A stretch of DNA of 42,234 bases, from assembly GCA_902786285.1 (NCBI GenBank), contig CADABX010000022.1, positions 1-42,234 of the forward strand, read 5' to 3'. The notes under the pieces were generated by a model. That model saw only the letters and a list, made by a program, of their open reading frames with translations. It searched no databases and was not told where the DNA came from. Of the stretch, positions 29,726-38,077 are shown piece after piece; position 1 is the stretch's first letter; every line of letters starts with the position of its first letter. This DNA is from Oscillospiraceae bacterium. GTDB lineage: Bacteria > Bacillota > Clostridia > Oscillospirales > Acutalibacteraceae. A program made the position numbers and the translations under genes.

Positions 29726-31951
29726 ATGAAACAAACAAAACGGATATTGAGCATTGTATTGTGCTTGCTGATGCTGATCACGGTTGTGCCATTTGGGTGT
29801 TTTAATGCATCTGCTACACAGGACAGATCTTCAAATTTTTATAAGAATTATACTGTAGACAATGATCCGGGACAATTCATGGTTAATATTGCTTTGGCAC
29901 AATTGGGTCGCAGCACATCAAGCATGGGGTATTCTGAGGCTTGGTGCGCAAATTTTGTATCTGATTGTGCCAGACTTGCAGAGCAGTCAGATGCTATACC
30001 TGCACATAGTTATGTCCCAACGCTTTGGAGTAACATTTTGAGAGCTGGTGGCAGAGAAGTGTACAACCGAAAAGCAGGTGACATCATTTTTTACGATTGT
30101 CCAAAATGTGATACAGACGGAGACGGGGTTTCTTTGCAGCATGTTGGTATCGTAATAGATGGAACCTATTCTGTAGAGGGCAACTTATCTTCCAGTGTAA
30201 AAAAAGTATCTAACTTCACTGATAGCAGTGGTCATACCACTAGCTCTGGTGTTATTAAAAGAAGATATTTAAGGCCAAGTTACCAAAACAGCACACCATC
30301 TGCGCCAACCTACACCGAACCACCAACAGCGCCGGTTGTATCTGTTGATAAAAAAATCGGACTGGTCAATGAAGATATTACGATCTCCTTTTCTGCGGAA
30401 CGAGTATCCTACTACTGGATCGGCATTTATTGTGATGGGGATTTATATACAAATGTGAATGTTTATGATAATGAATATATCATAAGTTATCCTTGGGTAG
30501 GGAAATATGATATAGTTGTTGAGGCTAAGAATAATTGTGGTTCAAAAACAGGGTATGCCAGCTTCAAATTGGGCCACGAGGGAGATTACATACCAAGTGA
30601 TTTTTCAGTTTCCACAGATAAGTCGATTGCTTATAGAAATGAACCAATTACATTTACGTTTTCTGCTGATGACGCAGACCGTTATTGGATTGGTATTTAT
30701 ACGTCTGGCAATTATTGTTATGTCAGTGATAATGTCTCTGGAAACACTTATTCGGTTTCGCTTCCTTGGGTTGGTAATTATCATGCCACAATTGTTGCCA
30801 TAAATGATTGCTCGAGTACCACAAAATATCTTAATTTGTCTGTTGCTGAGAATGATTTGGGTGAAGACTTTTATGCGATAATAGAAAACAAAACTAGCGG
30901 GAAATGGCTCACCGATCGGAATTATAATGTCCAAGGAGAATCACCTGCCTGCGCTCGTAATCAAATATGGCATTTCATTCGGCATGAAGATGGTAGCTAT
31001 AGCATTCTATGCAACGACACTTATGCAATGGATATAGCAAATATTAGTACCACTGCAGGTGCCAATCTACAAATGGTTTATTATGCTGCAAATGCAGCAC
31101 AACGATTTTATGTTTTCCATAAAGATGGAGGATATTTTTTCAGATCTTCCTATGCCGATTTATGGATTGATATGGATCAATCTGACAACAATGCCGCCAT
31201 GTGGAATAGTGCCTTAAACTCAGCTCCACAAACATTTGATATTATCAAGGTTAACAAAGACTATACCCACACATGGAACAGCGGCACGATAACGAAAGCT
31301 GCCACATGCTCTGCAACCGGTACCAAAACCTACACCTGTACGGTCTGCAACGCAACAAAGACAGAAACGATCGCGGTCAGCCCTAACAACCACGTCAACA
31401 CAACGAATACCGCCGCAACCGCGTCCACCTGCACGGCGAAGGGCTACACCGCGGGCGTCTATTGCAACGACTGCAAGAAGTATATCAGCGGTCACGCCGA
31501 ACAGCCGCTTGCCGCGCACCAGCCCACCACGCAAAACGCCAAAGCCGCCACCTGCACCGCAGAAGGCTACACCGGCGATCAGGTCTGCACGGTTTGCAAG
31601 CAGACGATCACCAAGGGCACAGCCATTGCAAAGAAGGCTCACACGCTGACCACGATCAACCAAAAATCCGCCACCTGCACTGCGGCAGGCTACACCGGCG
31701 ACCAATACTGCACAACCTGCAATCAGACGATCAGCAGAGGCTCAGCCACCAACGCCCTCGGTCATGCGAACGCCGACAGCAACGGCAACTGTACCCGCTG
31801 CGGTCAGCATATCAAGGACGTGCCGCCGTCGCAGCCGTCGAACCCGCAGCCGAATCCGAACGCCTGCAAATACTGCGGTCAGGTGCATACCGGTCCGTTC
31901 GGCTGGCTGATCAAGGTCTTCCACAGCATTCTGGCAATCTTCAAGCGATAA
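29726..31951 (+). CDS. Secreted CHAP-type hydrolase with beta domains and Cys-repeat module (copy 2)
   Basis: 741 residues, paralogue of the protein at 7292-9772. A near-identical signal peptide (MKQTKRILSIVLCLLML) precedes a CHAP domain with Cys74 (EAWCANFVSDC), His139 (LQHVGIVID) and Glu151/Asn153 (SVEGN), suggesting peptidoglycan cleavage. Two tandem Ig/PKD-like repeats follow (about 205-375, each with YYWIGIY or RYWIGIY and PWVG[KN]Y), then a trefoil lectin-like region opening LGEDFYAII (about 379-510). The Cys-repeat module and C-terminal CKYCG...GWLIKVFHSILAIFKR tail are nearly identical to copy 1. Codons 1 to about 510 are AT-rich, the rest GC-rich like the chromosome. AAGGAGG lies 8 bases before the ATG. 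The target and trafficking are inferred. Confidence 0.8.
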   Translation: MKQTKRILSIVLCLLMLITVVPFGCFNASATQDRSSNFYKNYTVDNDPGQFMVNIALAQLGRSTSSMGYSEAWCANFVSDCARLAEQSDAIPAHSYVPTLWSNILRAGGREVYNRKAGDIIFYDCPKCDTDGDGVSLQHVGIVIDGTYSVEGNLSSSVKKVSNFTDSSGHTTSSGVIKRRYLRPSYQNSTPSAPTYTEPPTAPVVSVDKKIGLVNEDITISFSAERVSYYWIGIYCDGDLYTNVNVYDNEYIISYPWVGKYDIVVEAKNNCGSKTGYASFKLGHEGDYIPSDFSVSTDKSIAYRNEPITFTFSADDADRYWIGIYTSGNYCYVSDNVSGNTYSVSLPWVGNYHATIVAINDCSSTTKYLNLSVAENDLGEDFYAIIENKTSGKWLTDRNYNVQGESPACARNQIWHFIRHEDGSYSILCNDTYAMDIANISTTAGANLQMVYYAANAAQRFYVFHKDGGYFFRSSYADLWIDMDQSDNNAAMWNSALNSAPQTFDIIKVNKDYTHTWNSGTITKAATCSATGTKTYTCTVCNATKTETIAVSPNNHVNTTNTAATASTCTAKGYTAGVYCNDCKKYISGHAEQPLAAHQPTTQNAKAATCTAEGYTGDQVCTVCKQTITKGTAIAKKAHTLTTINQKSATCTAAGYTGDQYCTTCNQTISRGSATNALGHANADSNGNCTRCGQHIKDVPPSQPSNPQPNPNACKYCGQVHTGPFGWLIKVFHSILAIFKR

Positions 31952-31969
31952 ACGAACCACATATCAGTT

Positions 31970-32000
31970 CACCCGCCCGTTCAAAAGGCGGGTGTTTTTT
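31970..32000 (+). terminator. Terminator of the second CHAP gene
   Basis: CACCCGCC, CGTTCAAAA, GGCGGGTG, TTTTTT. Confidence 0.9.
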
Positions 32001-32082
32001 GCCTCTGCCGGTCTGTGCGGCGCGCCGGCCGCAGCCATCTTGCTTTCTTGCTTCTTGCCGTCTTGCAGTCTATCACATCCTT

Positions 32083-32126
32083 GCAACAAATTGTTGCTTG
32101 ATTTTTTCATAATTGTATGGTTTGAT
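32083..32126 (+). promoter_or_regulatory. Promoter and palindrome before the XRE-DUF2157 gene
   Basis: TTGATT (32098-32103), 17 bp, TTTGAT (32121-32126). The perfect inverted repeat GCAACAA-A-TTGTTGC (32083-32097) abuts the -35 and is a likely operator. Confidence 0.55.
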
Positions 32127-32150
32127 AGAGACGAAAGGAGGCATTCCTTT

Positions 32151-33605
32151 ATGACCAAGGTTTCCAAAAATATCAAACGAGCGCGGACGCGGCAAAGTCT
32201 GACGCAGGACGCGCTGGCCGAACAGCTCCATGTGACGCGGCAGACCGTGTCGAGCTGGGAGACCGGACGCACGCAGCCCGACCTCGATATGCTGCTGCAG
32301 CTTTGCACGGCGCTGAACGTGCCGGCGGAGGAGCTGCTTTACGGCGAAAAGAGAAATACGTCGCTCGACGCACCGGCAGGTTACCGCGGCACGGTCAAAA
32401 TCGTCCTCACGTCGCTCGCCTGTCTGTTCATCGCCGCCGGCGCGCTGCTGGTACTGCTCAACGGGTGGAAGGATCTGCCGCGTTCGGTGCGCTATGTCTG
32501 TGCATTTTTCCCGCTGCTCGGCGGCCAGGGCGCGGCGCTCTATGTCCTGCTGAAGCGAAGGGACAGCGCTGCCCACGCCGAAGGCGGCAGTGTGCTTTGG
32601 GCGGTGGGTCTGCTTGCCACAACCGCACTGCTGTATACGCTGCAGCACTACGCGCCCGATATCCCGGTTGTGGCGCTCGTGCTCTCGCTGCTGATCCTGC
32701 CGATGTTTCTGCTGTTTCGCTCGCTGTCGGCGCTGACGTTTTACATCGCCGGCATCACCGTGTTTGCGAGTACCGCCACGGACGACTGGCTGCCGCTTGC
32801 GTCGCTGACTGAAACGCAGACGAAGCTCGCCGTCTTCGTGGTCTATACCGTGCTGGTTGCCGCAGGTCTGTTTGCGGCAAAACGAAGCCTTGCCGCGATG
32901 GACGAACAGCGGCGGCATGTGGGCGTTTGGTTCTGCTTTGCCGCGGTGATCGACTGGTGCATCTGCTGCGCCGCCGTGCTGGACACAGGCGTGTTTTCCA
33001 TGCTGCTTTGCGTTGCGGTCACGCTCTATGCCCTCGACGGCATCGGCCAAAGCAAGGCGATGGCCACGCGCTATCTTGCGCTGCCCGGGCTGCTGTTTTT
33101 GCTGCTGCTCGCGTCCGGCGGCGTGCTGTTCAGTTTGCCGTCCGACTGGAAGTTTTCGCCCGTGATGCTGCCCGGCTTTTTGCTGCTCGGCGTTTTGCCG
33201 CTCGGCGCGCTGATTGCCAACCGCCGGGTTCTGCTGCACGACAAGCTGCGGCTCGGCCAGATTGCGGCGGGCCTTGCCGGCCTTGCGTTTTACACTGTGA
33301 TGTATCTGACGGAAAACAACGCCGACGACAAACGTGCCGTTGTCTTTCAGGCGATCACGTTCGTGCTCGCGGTGCTGCTTGTGATCCAGGGCGCGATGGA
33401 AAATGCATTGTTTAAAATCAACCTCGGCTTTATCTCCGTCTGCGTGCTGGCGTCCTTCCTTGTTTGGCACGCGGAATTCGGGCTTTGGCTCAAGGGTCTG
33501 ATTCTGCTGAGCTTCGGCGTACTGCTGCTGCTCATCAACCGCCATGCGCTGTCGCGCAAACAAAAAGCGATCACGGAAAGGCAGGTGCCGCCCGATGAAG
33601 GCTAA
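32151..33605 (+). CDS. XRE helix-turn-helix fused to a DUF2157-type membrane domain
   Basis: 484 residues. Residues 1-66 form a Cro/C1 DNA-binding domain (LTQDALAEQLHVTRQTVSSWETGRTQPDLDML). From residue 80 to the end there are about fourteen hydrophobic segments, the layout of DUF2157 membrane proteins, with WKDLPRSVRY and LLKRRDSAAH marking the start of that domain. It is therefore a membrane-tethered transcription factor or sensor. The ATG at 32151 follows AAAGGAGG by 9 bases. It overlaps the downstream membrane-anchored gene by 11 bases. The signal sensed is unknown. Confidence 0.82.
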   Translation: MTKVSKNIKRARTRQSLTQDALAEQLHVTRQTVSSWETGRTQPDLDMLLQLCTALNVPAEELLYGEKRNTSLDAPAGYRGTVKIVLTSLACLFIAAGALLVLLNGWKDLPRSVRYVCAFFPLLGGQGAALYVLLKRRDSAAHAEGGSVLWAVGLLATTALLYTLQHYAPDIPVVALVLSLLILPMFLLFRSLSALTFYIAGITVFASTATDDWLPLASLTETQTKLAVFVVYTVLVAAGLFAAKRSLAAMDEQRRHVGVWFCFAAVIDWCICCAAVLDTGVFSMLLCVAVTLYALDGIGQSKAMATRYLALPGLLFLLLLASGGVLFSLPSDWKFSPVMLPGFLLLGVLPLGALIANRRVLLHDKLRLGQIAAGLAGLAFYTVMYLTENNADDKRAVVFQAITFVLAVLLVIQGAMENALFKINLGFISVCVLASFLVWHAEFGLWLKGLILLSFGVLLLLINRHALSRKQKAITERQVPPDEG

Positions 33606-34254
33606 ACGCATCGTTGCATTCATACTCATCGCCCTGGTGCAGATCGGCGCGTGTCTGGCGCTGGTCGGCCGAAACAGTGTGCAGACGCGGCGGATCGAGC
33701 GCGGCGGCGAGCATTACCGCTTTGCCATCCAAAGCGTGACGTCCTACCGTTCAAACAACCAGACGTTTGTCAATATCGTCTATCCCCCGGCGCTGCCGCT
33801 GCCGGAGGCGGAATACAGCGCCGACACCACGGTCTATGTGATCGAGGTCGGCGCCGACGGCCTGGCGCGGCAAAAAGCCAAAGGCGTCTCCTTCGCCGAA
33901 GCCGAACAAACGCCGGATCTGACCCTGTACAGCGGCAGCGCGCCGCGTGCGATTCCGGACGTGGATCCCGACGTGTTTGACGATCTCGAGCTGCTCAGCC
34001 AGATTATGTCCCGCGTCCAGTCGATCGCCGGCCGGGATCCGCTGTGGATCACCGACGATCTGCAGGAGATCCAAAAGCTGCAGCAGCAGATCCAAAACGC
34101 CGACCTGCGCGCGCTTGCGCAGACCCAGATCGACACACGAAACGGCGACGAGCTGTCCGACAGCTATGTGACCGGCATTCTCTTTGAAGGCAAGCTGTAT
34201 CTGGAAGATCTGTATGTCGGAGGTTTGCACATCGCGTCGCTGCAAACGCAGTAA
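33595..34254 (+). CDS. Membrane-anchored protein partnered with the DUF2157 regulator
   Basis: 219 residues. One N-terminal hydrophobic segment (IVAFILIALVQIGACLALVG) anchors an extracytoplasmic domain of about 195 residues with mixed strands and a helical middle rich in Gln (LQEIQKLQQQIQNADLRAL). DUF2157 proteins are commonly paired with GDYXXLXY-domain proteins in this position, but that motif is not visible here; the equivalent region reads GEHYRFAIQSV. It may be a divergent member or an unrelated partner. The ATG overlaps the upstream gene's end, so the two are translationally coupled. Confidence 0.7.
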   Translation: MKAKRIVAFILIALVQIGACLALVGRNSVQTRRIERGGEHYRFAIQSVTSYRSNNQTFVNIVYPPALPLPEAEYSADTTVYVIEVGADGLARQKAKGVSFAEAEQTPDLTLYSGSAPRAIPDVDPDVFDDLELLSQIMSRVQSIAGRDPLWITDDLQEIQKLQQQIQNADLRALAQTQIDTRNGDELSDSYVTGILFEGKLYLEDLYVGGLHIASLQTQ

Positions 34255-34266
34255 CCAACCGGTTTT

Positions 34267-34293
34267 GCCGTCCCGTTTGGGACGGCGATTTTT
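34267..34293 (+). terminator. Terminator of the XRE-DUF2157 operon
   Basis: GCCGTCCC, GTTT, GGGACGGC, GATTTTTT. Confidence 0.9.
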
Positions 34294-34346
34294 TGTATAA
34301 ACTGTAAAAAGACTGTTTACGCTCTGTTAATAATTGAAACACCACA

Positions 34347-34376
34347 TTGACAAAATCGGACAATTATTTTTAAAAT
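34347..34376 (+). promoter_or_regulatory. Promoter of the first acyl-CoA ligase
   Basis: TTGACA (34347-34352), 18 bp, TAAAAT (34371-34376). Confidence 0.7.
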
Positions 34377-34421
34377 ATAGAGTGTCAAAAAATCGTAAAA
34401 CAGTAAATTGGGGGATTATCC

Positions 34422-36077
34422 ATGCTTCCGTCTGTTGAAAACTACAACTGCTATGAGTATCTCAAGCACTGCACCTCCATCTATCCCGATGTGTGGATGA
34501 TGCAGCACTTCGGCGTCAAATACCGCAAGAGCGAAATGTTCCGCGATATCGACGCGCTCTCCGCCTATTTTCAGAACGACCTGCGTCTGAAGAAGGGCGA
34601 CGTCTACACCGTGTTTATGACCACGACCGTGCAGGGCATTCTGACGTTTTATGCGCTCAACCAGATCGGCGTGATCGCCAACATCGTGCATCCGCTGATG
34701 AGCACGGAGTATCTCAAGGAAACGCTGGAAGATGTGAAAGCCAAGGGCGTGATGATTCTTGACATTCTTTCGAAGGATCACGTCAAAACGATCAACGATT
34801 CCGGTCTGCCATGCATCGTCTGCTCCTCGTCCGACTACGCCGAGGGCATCAAAAAATACGGCACCATGGCCGGCGAAAAGATTGCCAAGGCTGTGTTCCC
34901 GAAATTCAAGAACGCGATCCCCTACAGCCGCGCGGTCAGCAAGTATAAGACCTGCGAACCGTGCAAAAACAACGCCGACGACATCGCCGTCTATCTCAAC
35001 GGCGGCGGCACCACCGGCAAGAGCAAAACCATCAAGCTCACGTCCCGCGCCATCAACGAGCTGGTGCAGCGTGTGTCGGATCTCGACGAGATCCACGATC
35101 CCGGCAACGAGGCCGAGGTCATCGTTTTGCCGATGTTCCACTGCTTCGGCCTTTGCGTCGCGATCCATATGGCGCTGTGCAACTCCGCACGTATCATCCC
35201 GATGATGCAGTTTGACGCCGGATTGTTCTGCAAGCTGATGCGCCAGAACCTTGTCATCGGCTTCGGCGGCATCCCGCTGATGTTTGCGAAGCTCATGCGC
35301 CACAAGAAATTCGACGGCCCGTGGCTCAAGAATATCCGTCTGATGTTCTGCGGCGGCGACGACGCGTCGGACACGTTTTTGCGCGAATTCAACAGCTATG
35401 TTGAAAAATGGGGCGCCGTCGGCCGGTTGCGTCAGGGCTACGGTCTGACCGAGATCGGCTCCGTGTGCTGCACCAACTCCAACACCGATTTCCGCGAAGG
35501 CTCCATCGGCAAGGCGCTGCGTGGCGTGGAGATTCAGATTTGGGACGACGACCACAAGCAGGTGCCCACCGGCGAAGTCGGCGAATTCGCCATTGCCGGC
35601 CCGACCATCATGAGCGGCTACTACACGCAGGACGGCCCGGACGATCTGGGTCTGTATTACGACGAAAACGGCAAGCCGTGGGTGCTTTCGGGCGACCTCG
35701 GCTATGTGGACGAAGACGGCTACTACTTCTTTGCCGGCCGTAAAAAACGCGTGATCATCATCGCCGGCTACAATGTGTATCCGAGCGATATCGAAAAGAA
35801 GCTGTCCGAGCTGCCGCAGATCAAGGACGCCTGCGCCGTGCAGGGCTGGCAGGGCGACCGCTCGATCGTGCGCCTGTATGTCTCGCTCAAGGAAAGTGTG
35901 GACGAAGAGGCGTTCAAGGAGACCATCCGGCAAACGCTGCTCGACGCGTTCTCCAAGTTCTATGTGCCGCGCGAGATCGTGTTTATGAAAGAACTGCCGC
36001 AGACCCCGCTGATGAAGGTGGACTTTATGAAGCTGACACAGCAAAAGCCCGGCGATCCGCTCTACAGCGGCAAATAA
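34422..36077 (+). CDS. AMP-forming acyl-CoA synthetase/ligase, paralogue 1
   Basis: 551 residues of the ANL adenylating superfamily: activates a carboxylic acid with ATP to acyl-AMP, then transfers it to CoA. The motifs are: phosphate loop GGGTTGKSKT (in place of the usual SGTTGxPKG), FHCFGLCVAIHM, RQGYGLTEIGS, the hinge SGDLGYVDEDGYYFFAGRKKRVIIIAGYNVYPSDIE and the C-terminal catalytic Lys in TPLMKVDF. The proline of the phosphate loop is replaced by serine while both lysines are kept. No signal peptide. Substrate unknown; a medium or branched/aromatic acid is plausible next to the 2-oxoacid oxidoreductase operon. It has its own promoter and converges on a paralogue. Confidence 0.88.
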   Translation: MLPSVENYNCYEYLKHCTSIYPDVWMMQHFGVKYRKSEMFRDIDALSAYFQNDLRLKKGDVYTVFMTTTVQGILTFYALNQIGVIANIVHPLMSTEYLKETLEDVKAKGVMILDILSKDHVKTINDSGLPCIVCSSSDYAEGIKKYGTMAGEKIAKAVFPKFKNAIPYSRAVSKYKTCEPCKNNADDIAVYLNGGGTTGKSKTIKLTSRAINELVQRVSDLDEIHDPGNEAEVIVLPMFHCFGLCVAIHMALCNSARIIPMMQFDAGLFCKLMRQNLVIGFGGIPLMFAKLMRHKKFDGPWLKNIRLMFCGGDDASDTFLREFNSYVEKWGAVGRLRQGYGLTEIGSVCCTNSNTDFREGSIGKALRGVEIQIWDDDHKQVPTGEVGEFAIAGPTIMSGYYTQDGPDDLGLYYDENGKPWVLSGDLGYVDEDGYYFFAGRKKRVIIIAGYNVYPSDIEKKLSELPQIKDACAVQGWQGDRSIVRLYVSLKESVDEEAFKETIRQTLLDAFSKFYVPREIVFMKELPQTPLMKVDFMKLTQQKPGDPLYSGK

Positions 36078-36085
36078 AAAACAAC

Positions 36086-36128
36086 ATAAAAGCAGACACA
36101 GGTGCCAATCACCTGTGTCTGCTTTTAT
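36086..36128. terminator. Bidirectional terminator between the two acyl-CoA ligases
   Basis: A perfect 19-bp stem (36086-36104 with 36110-36128), loop CCAAT, flanked by A-tracts on one side and TTTTAT on the other. It serves both converging genes. Confidence 0.92.
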
Positions 36129-36159
36129 GAAGGAGTCAACCTTGAGATAAATATCAGAA

Positions 36160-37848
36160 TCAGATGGGAAGCAAGCTTTCCTTAACGCCCTTCGGCGGAT
36201 CGTAGACCTTGTCTTCGGGGCAGTTCTGCGTGAGCAGACGGAAGTCCACCTTCATCAGCGGCGTTTCGGGCAGCTTTTCCACCTCCACGATATCACGCGG
36301 CACGGAGAAGGACGAATAGTGATCCCGGATGAAATCACACATCTGCTTTTCATAATCCTTGCGGTCGTGGTCGGTGTCGTTGTATGCCACAAACAACCGG
36401 ATGATCTGCTTGCCGTTTTTGAAGCCCTTGACGCAGCACGCCTCTTTGACAAACGGCAGCGTCACAAGACCCTTTTCGATATCGCTCGGATAGATGTTGT
36501 AGCCAGAAATGATGATGACGCGCTTCTTGCGGCCGGAGAAGTAATAGAAGCCGTCGCTGTCGCGGTAGCCGAGGTCGCCGGAACGGACCCACAGCACGCC
36601 GTCCTTGTCGGCCACGAGCCCCTCGCCGTCGGAGCCGTCTTCGGTGTAATAGCCGCTCATAATAGTCGGACCGGCAATCACGAGCTCGCCGATCTCACCG
36701 TCGGGCAGCGGGTTGCCGTCCTCATCCCAAACGGCCATCTTGACGCCTTCGATCGCGGTGCCGATAGAGTTCGGTTTAAACGACGTGTTGGTGCAAGTAC
36801 AGCACACGGAACCGACCTCGGTCAGTCCGTAGCCCTGACGCAGACGGCCGACTGCGCCCCATTTTTCGAGATAGCTGTTGAATTCGTCGAGCAGCACCTG
36901 CGGTGCGTCGTCGCCGCCGCAGAACGACAATCGGATATTTTTCAGCGCCTTTTGGTCAAAGTGCTTTTCGTTCATCAGCTTTTTGAACATCACGGGGATG
37001 CCGAGGATACCGACCACGCAGTTTTTGCGCATCAGACGGTTGAACAGCTTGGCGTCAAACTGCATCATCGGGATCAGCCGCGCGCCGTTGCACATCGCCA
37101 TGTGCATGGCGACCGACAGGCCGAAGCAGTGGAACAGCGGGAGCACGATGATCTCCGCCTCTTCGCCCGGACGGTGGATACGGTCGAGTTTACTCATCCG
37201 GTAGACGATCTCGTTGATCGCGCGGGAGGTGAGCTTGATGGTTTTGCTCTTACCGGTGGTGCCGCCGCCGTTGAGATAGACCGCCGGCTTGTCGCAGTCG
37301 CAGTGACTTTTGACATTCGCCTTCATAAACCGCTTGACAGCGACAAGATATTCCTCGCGGTTGTTGATGGCCGGGAACGCTTTTTTGAGCAGCTTTTCGC
37401 CGGTGCCGACCGCCGCCTTTTTGAACGCCGGCGCATAGTCCGAGCTGTGGCACACGAGGACAGGCAGCCCCAGTTCGTTGAGCATCGGCGCGTATTTTTT
37501 GGACAGCACGTCAAGCACCATGACGCCCTTGCTGTGGAGCTGTTCGATCGTTTCCTTGACCACGTCGGGCGGCAGAAGCGGATGGATGAAATTGATGATG
37601 ACGCCGATCTTGTTCAGCGCGTAAAACGCGACAATGCTTTGCACGGTCGTCGGCATAAATACAGAATAGACGTCGCCCGGCTGCAAACCGAGTTCAATCC
37701 GCATATAGGCGGCCAGCGCGTCCATATCCGCAATGATCTGGGTGTTGAGGAACCATTTTCCGAAATGCTGCTGGCAATAGTAGGTTCCGTATTCGTCGGT
37801 ACAGGCTTTATAATAGTCGTAACAGCTCATGTCACGGGGTTCAACCAT
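36160..37848 (-). CDS. AMP-forming acyl-CoA synthetase/ligase, paralogue 2
   Basis: 562 residues, colinear with and closely similar to the gene at 34422, including the same unusual phosphate loop GGGTTGKSKT, FHCFGLSVAMHM, RQGYGLTEVGSVCC, SGDLGYRDSDGFYYFSGRKKRVIIISGYNIYPSDIE and TPLMKVDF. Divergence is greatest in the N-terminal half and around residues 120-190, which in this superfamily helps shape the acyl pocket, so substrate preference may differ. The start follows GAGGTG by 5 bases. It is divergent from the LuxR-type gene. A tail-to-tail duplicate separated by a strong shared terminator. Confidence 0.88.
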   Translation of the reverse strand: MVEPRDMSCYDYYKACTDEYGTYYCQQHFGKWFLNTQIIADMDALAAYMRIELGLQPGDVYSVFMPTTVQSIVAFYALNKIGVIINFIHPLLPPDVVKETIEQLHSKGVMVLDVLSKKYAPMLNELGLPVLVCHSSDYAPAFKKAAVGTGEKLLKKAFPAINNREEYLVAVKRFMKANVKSHCDCDKPAVYLNGGGTTGKSKTIKLTSRAINEIVYRMSKLDRIHRPGEEAEIIVLPLFHCFGLSVAMHMAMCNGARLIPMMQFDAKLFNRLMRKNCVVGILGIPVMFKKLMNEKHFDQKALKNIRLSFCGGDDAPQVLLDEFNSYLEKWGAVGRLRQGYGLTEVGSVCCTCTNTSFKPNSIGTAIEGVKMAVWDEDGNPLPDGEIGELVIAGPTIMSGYYTEDGSDGEGLVADKDGVLWVRSGDLGYRDSDGFYYFSGRKKRVIIISGYNIYPSDIEKGLVTLPFVKEACCVKGFKNGKQIIRLFVAYNDTDHDRKDYEKQMCDFIRDHYSSFSVPRDIVEVEKLPETPLMKVDFRLLTQNCPEDKVYDPPKGVKESLLPI

Positions 37849-37906
37849 GGAAACACCTCATTTTTGATTCTTTTTTGTTATACTCCGGTTAAAAACGATT
37901 AAATCT

Positions 37907-37935
37907 ATTGTATCAGCCCCGCGTTCATTTTTCAT
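37907..37935 (-). promoter_or_regulatory. Promoter of the second acyl-CoA ligase
   Basis: On the minus strand, ATGAAA (37930-37935), 17 bp, TACAAT (37907-37912). A nearer alternative -10, TATAAC (37877-37882), has no -35. Confidence 0.5.
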
Positions 37936-38027
37936 CGTCCCAAATCCGCCTTTTATGGACGATTGCACACTCGTCCATAAAATTCTTTTGAAAGACGATT
38001 GCAAATCCGTGAAAACTGTGCTATTAT
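37934..38027 (+). promoter_or_regulatory. LuxR-type gene promoter with repeated GACGA half-sites
   Basis: TTGCAA (37999-38004), 17 bp, TATTAT (38022-38027). Upstream, ATGGACGA and TCGTCCAT form an 8-bp inverted repeat (37955-37962/37971-37978). Further half-sites are ATCGTCC at 37934 and GACGATTGCA at 37994. These sites lie between this promoter and that of the divergent ligase. Confidence 0.6.
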
Positions 38028-38077
38028 ATCGTATATATTCAAAAATTTCTGTTTCAAAACAAGGAGCTGTCAGCCCT

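Noticed and set aside
31462-32112. 216-residue frame overlapping the end of the CHAP-2 gene
   Set aside because: Out-of-frame reading of the Cys-repeat module that runs through the gene's terminator.
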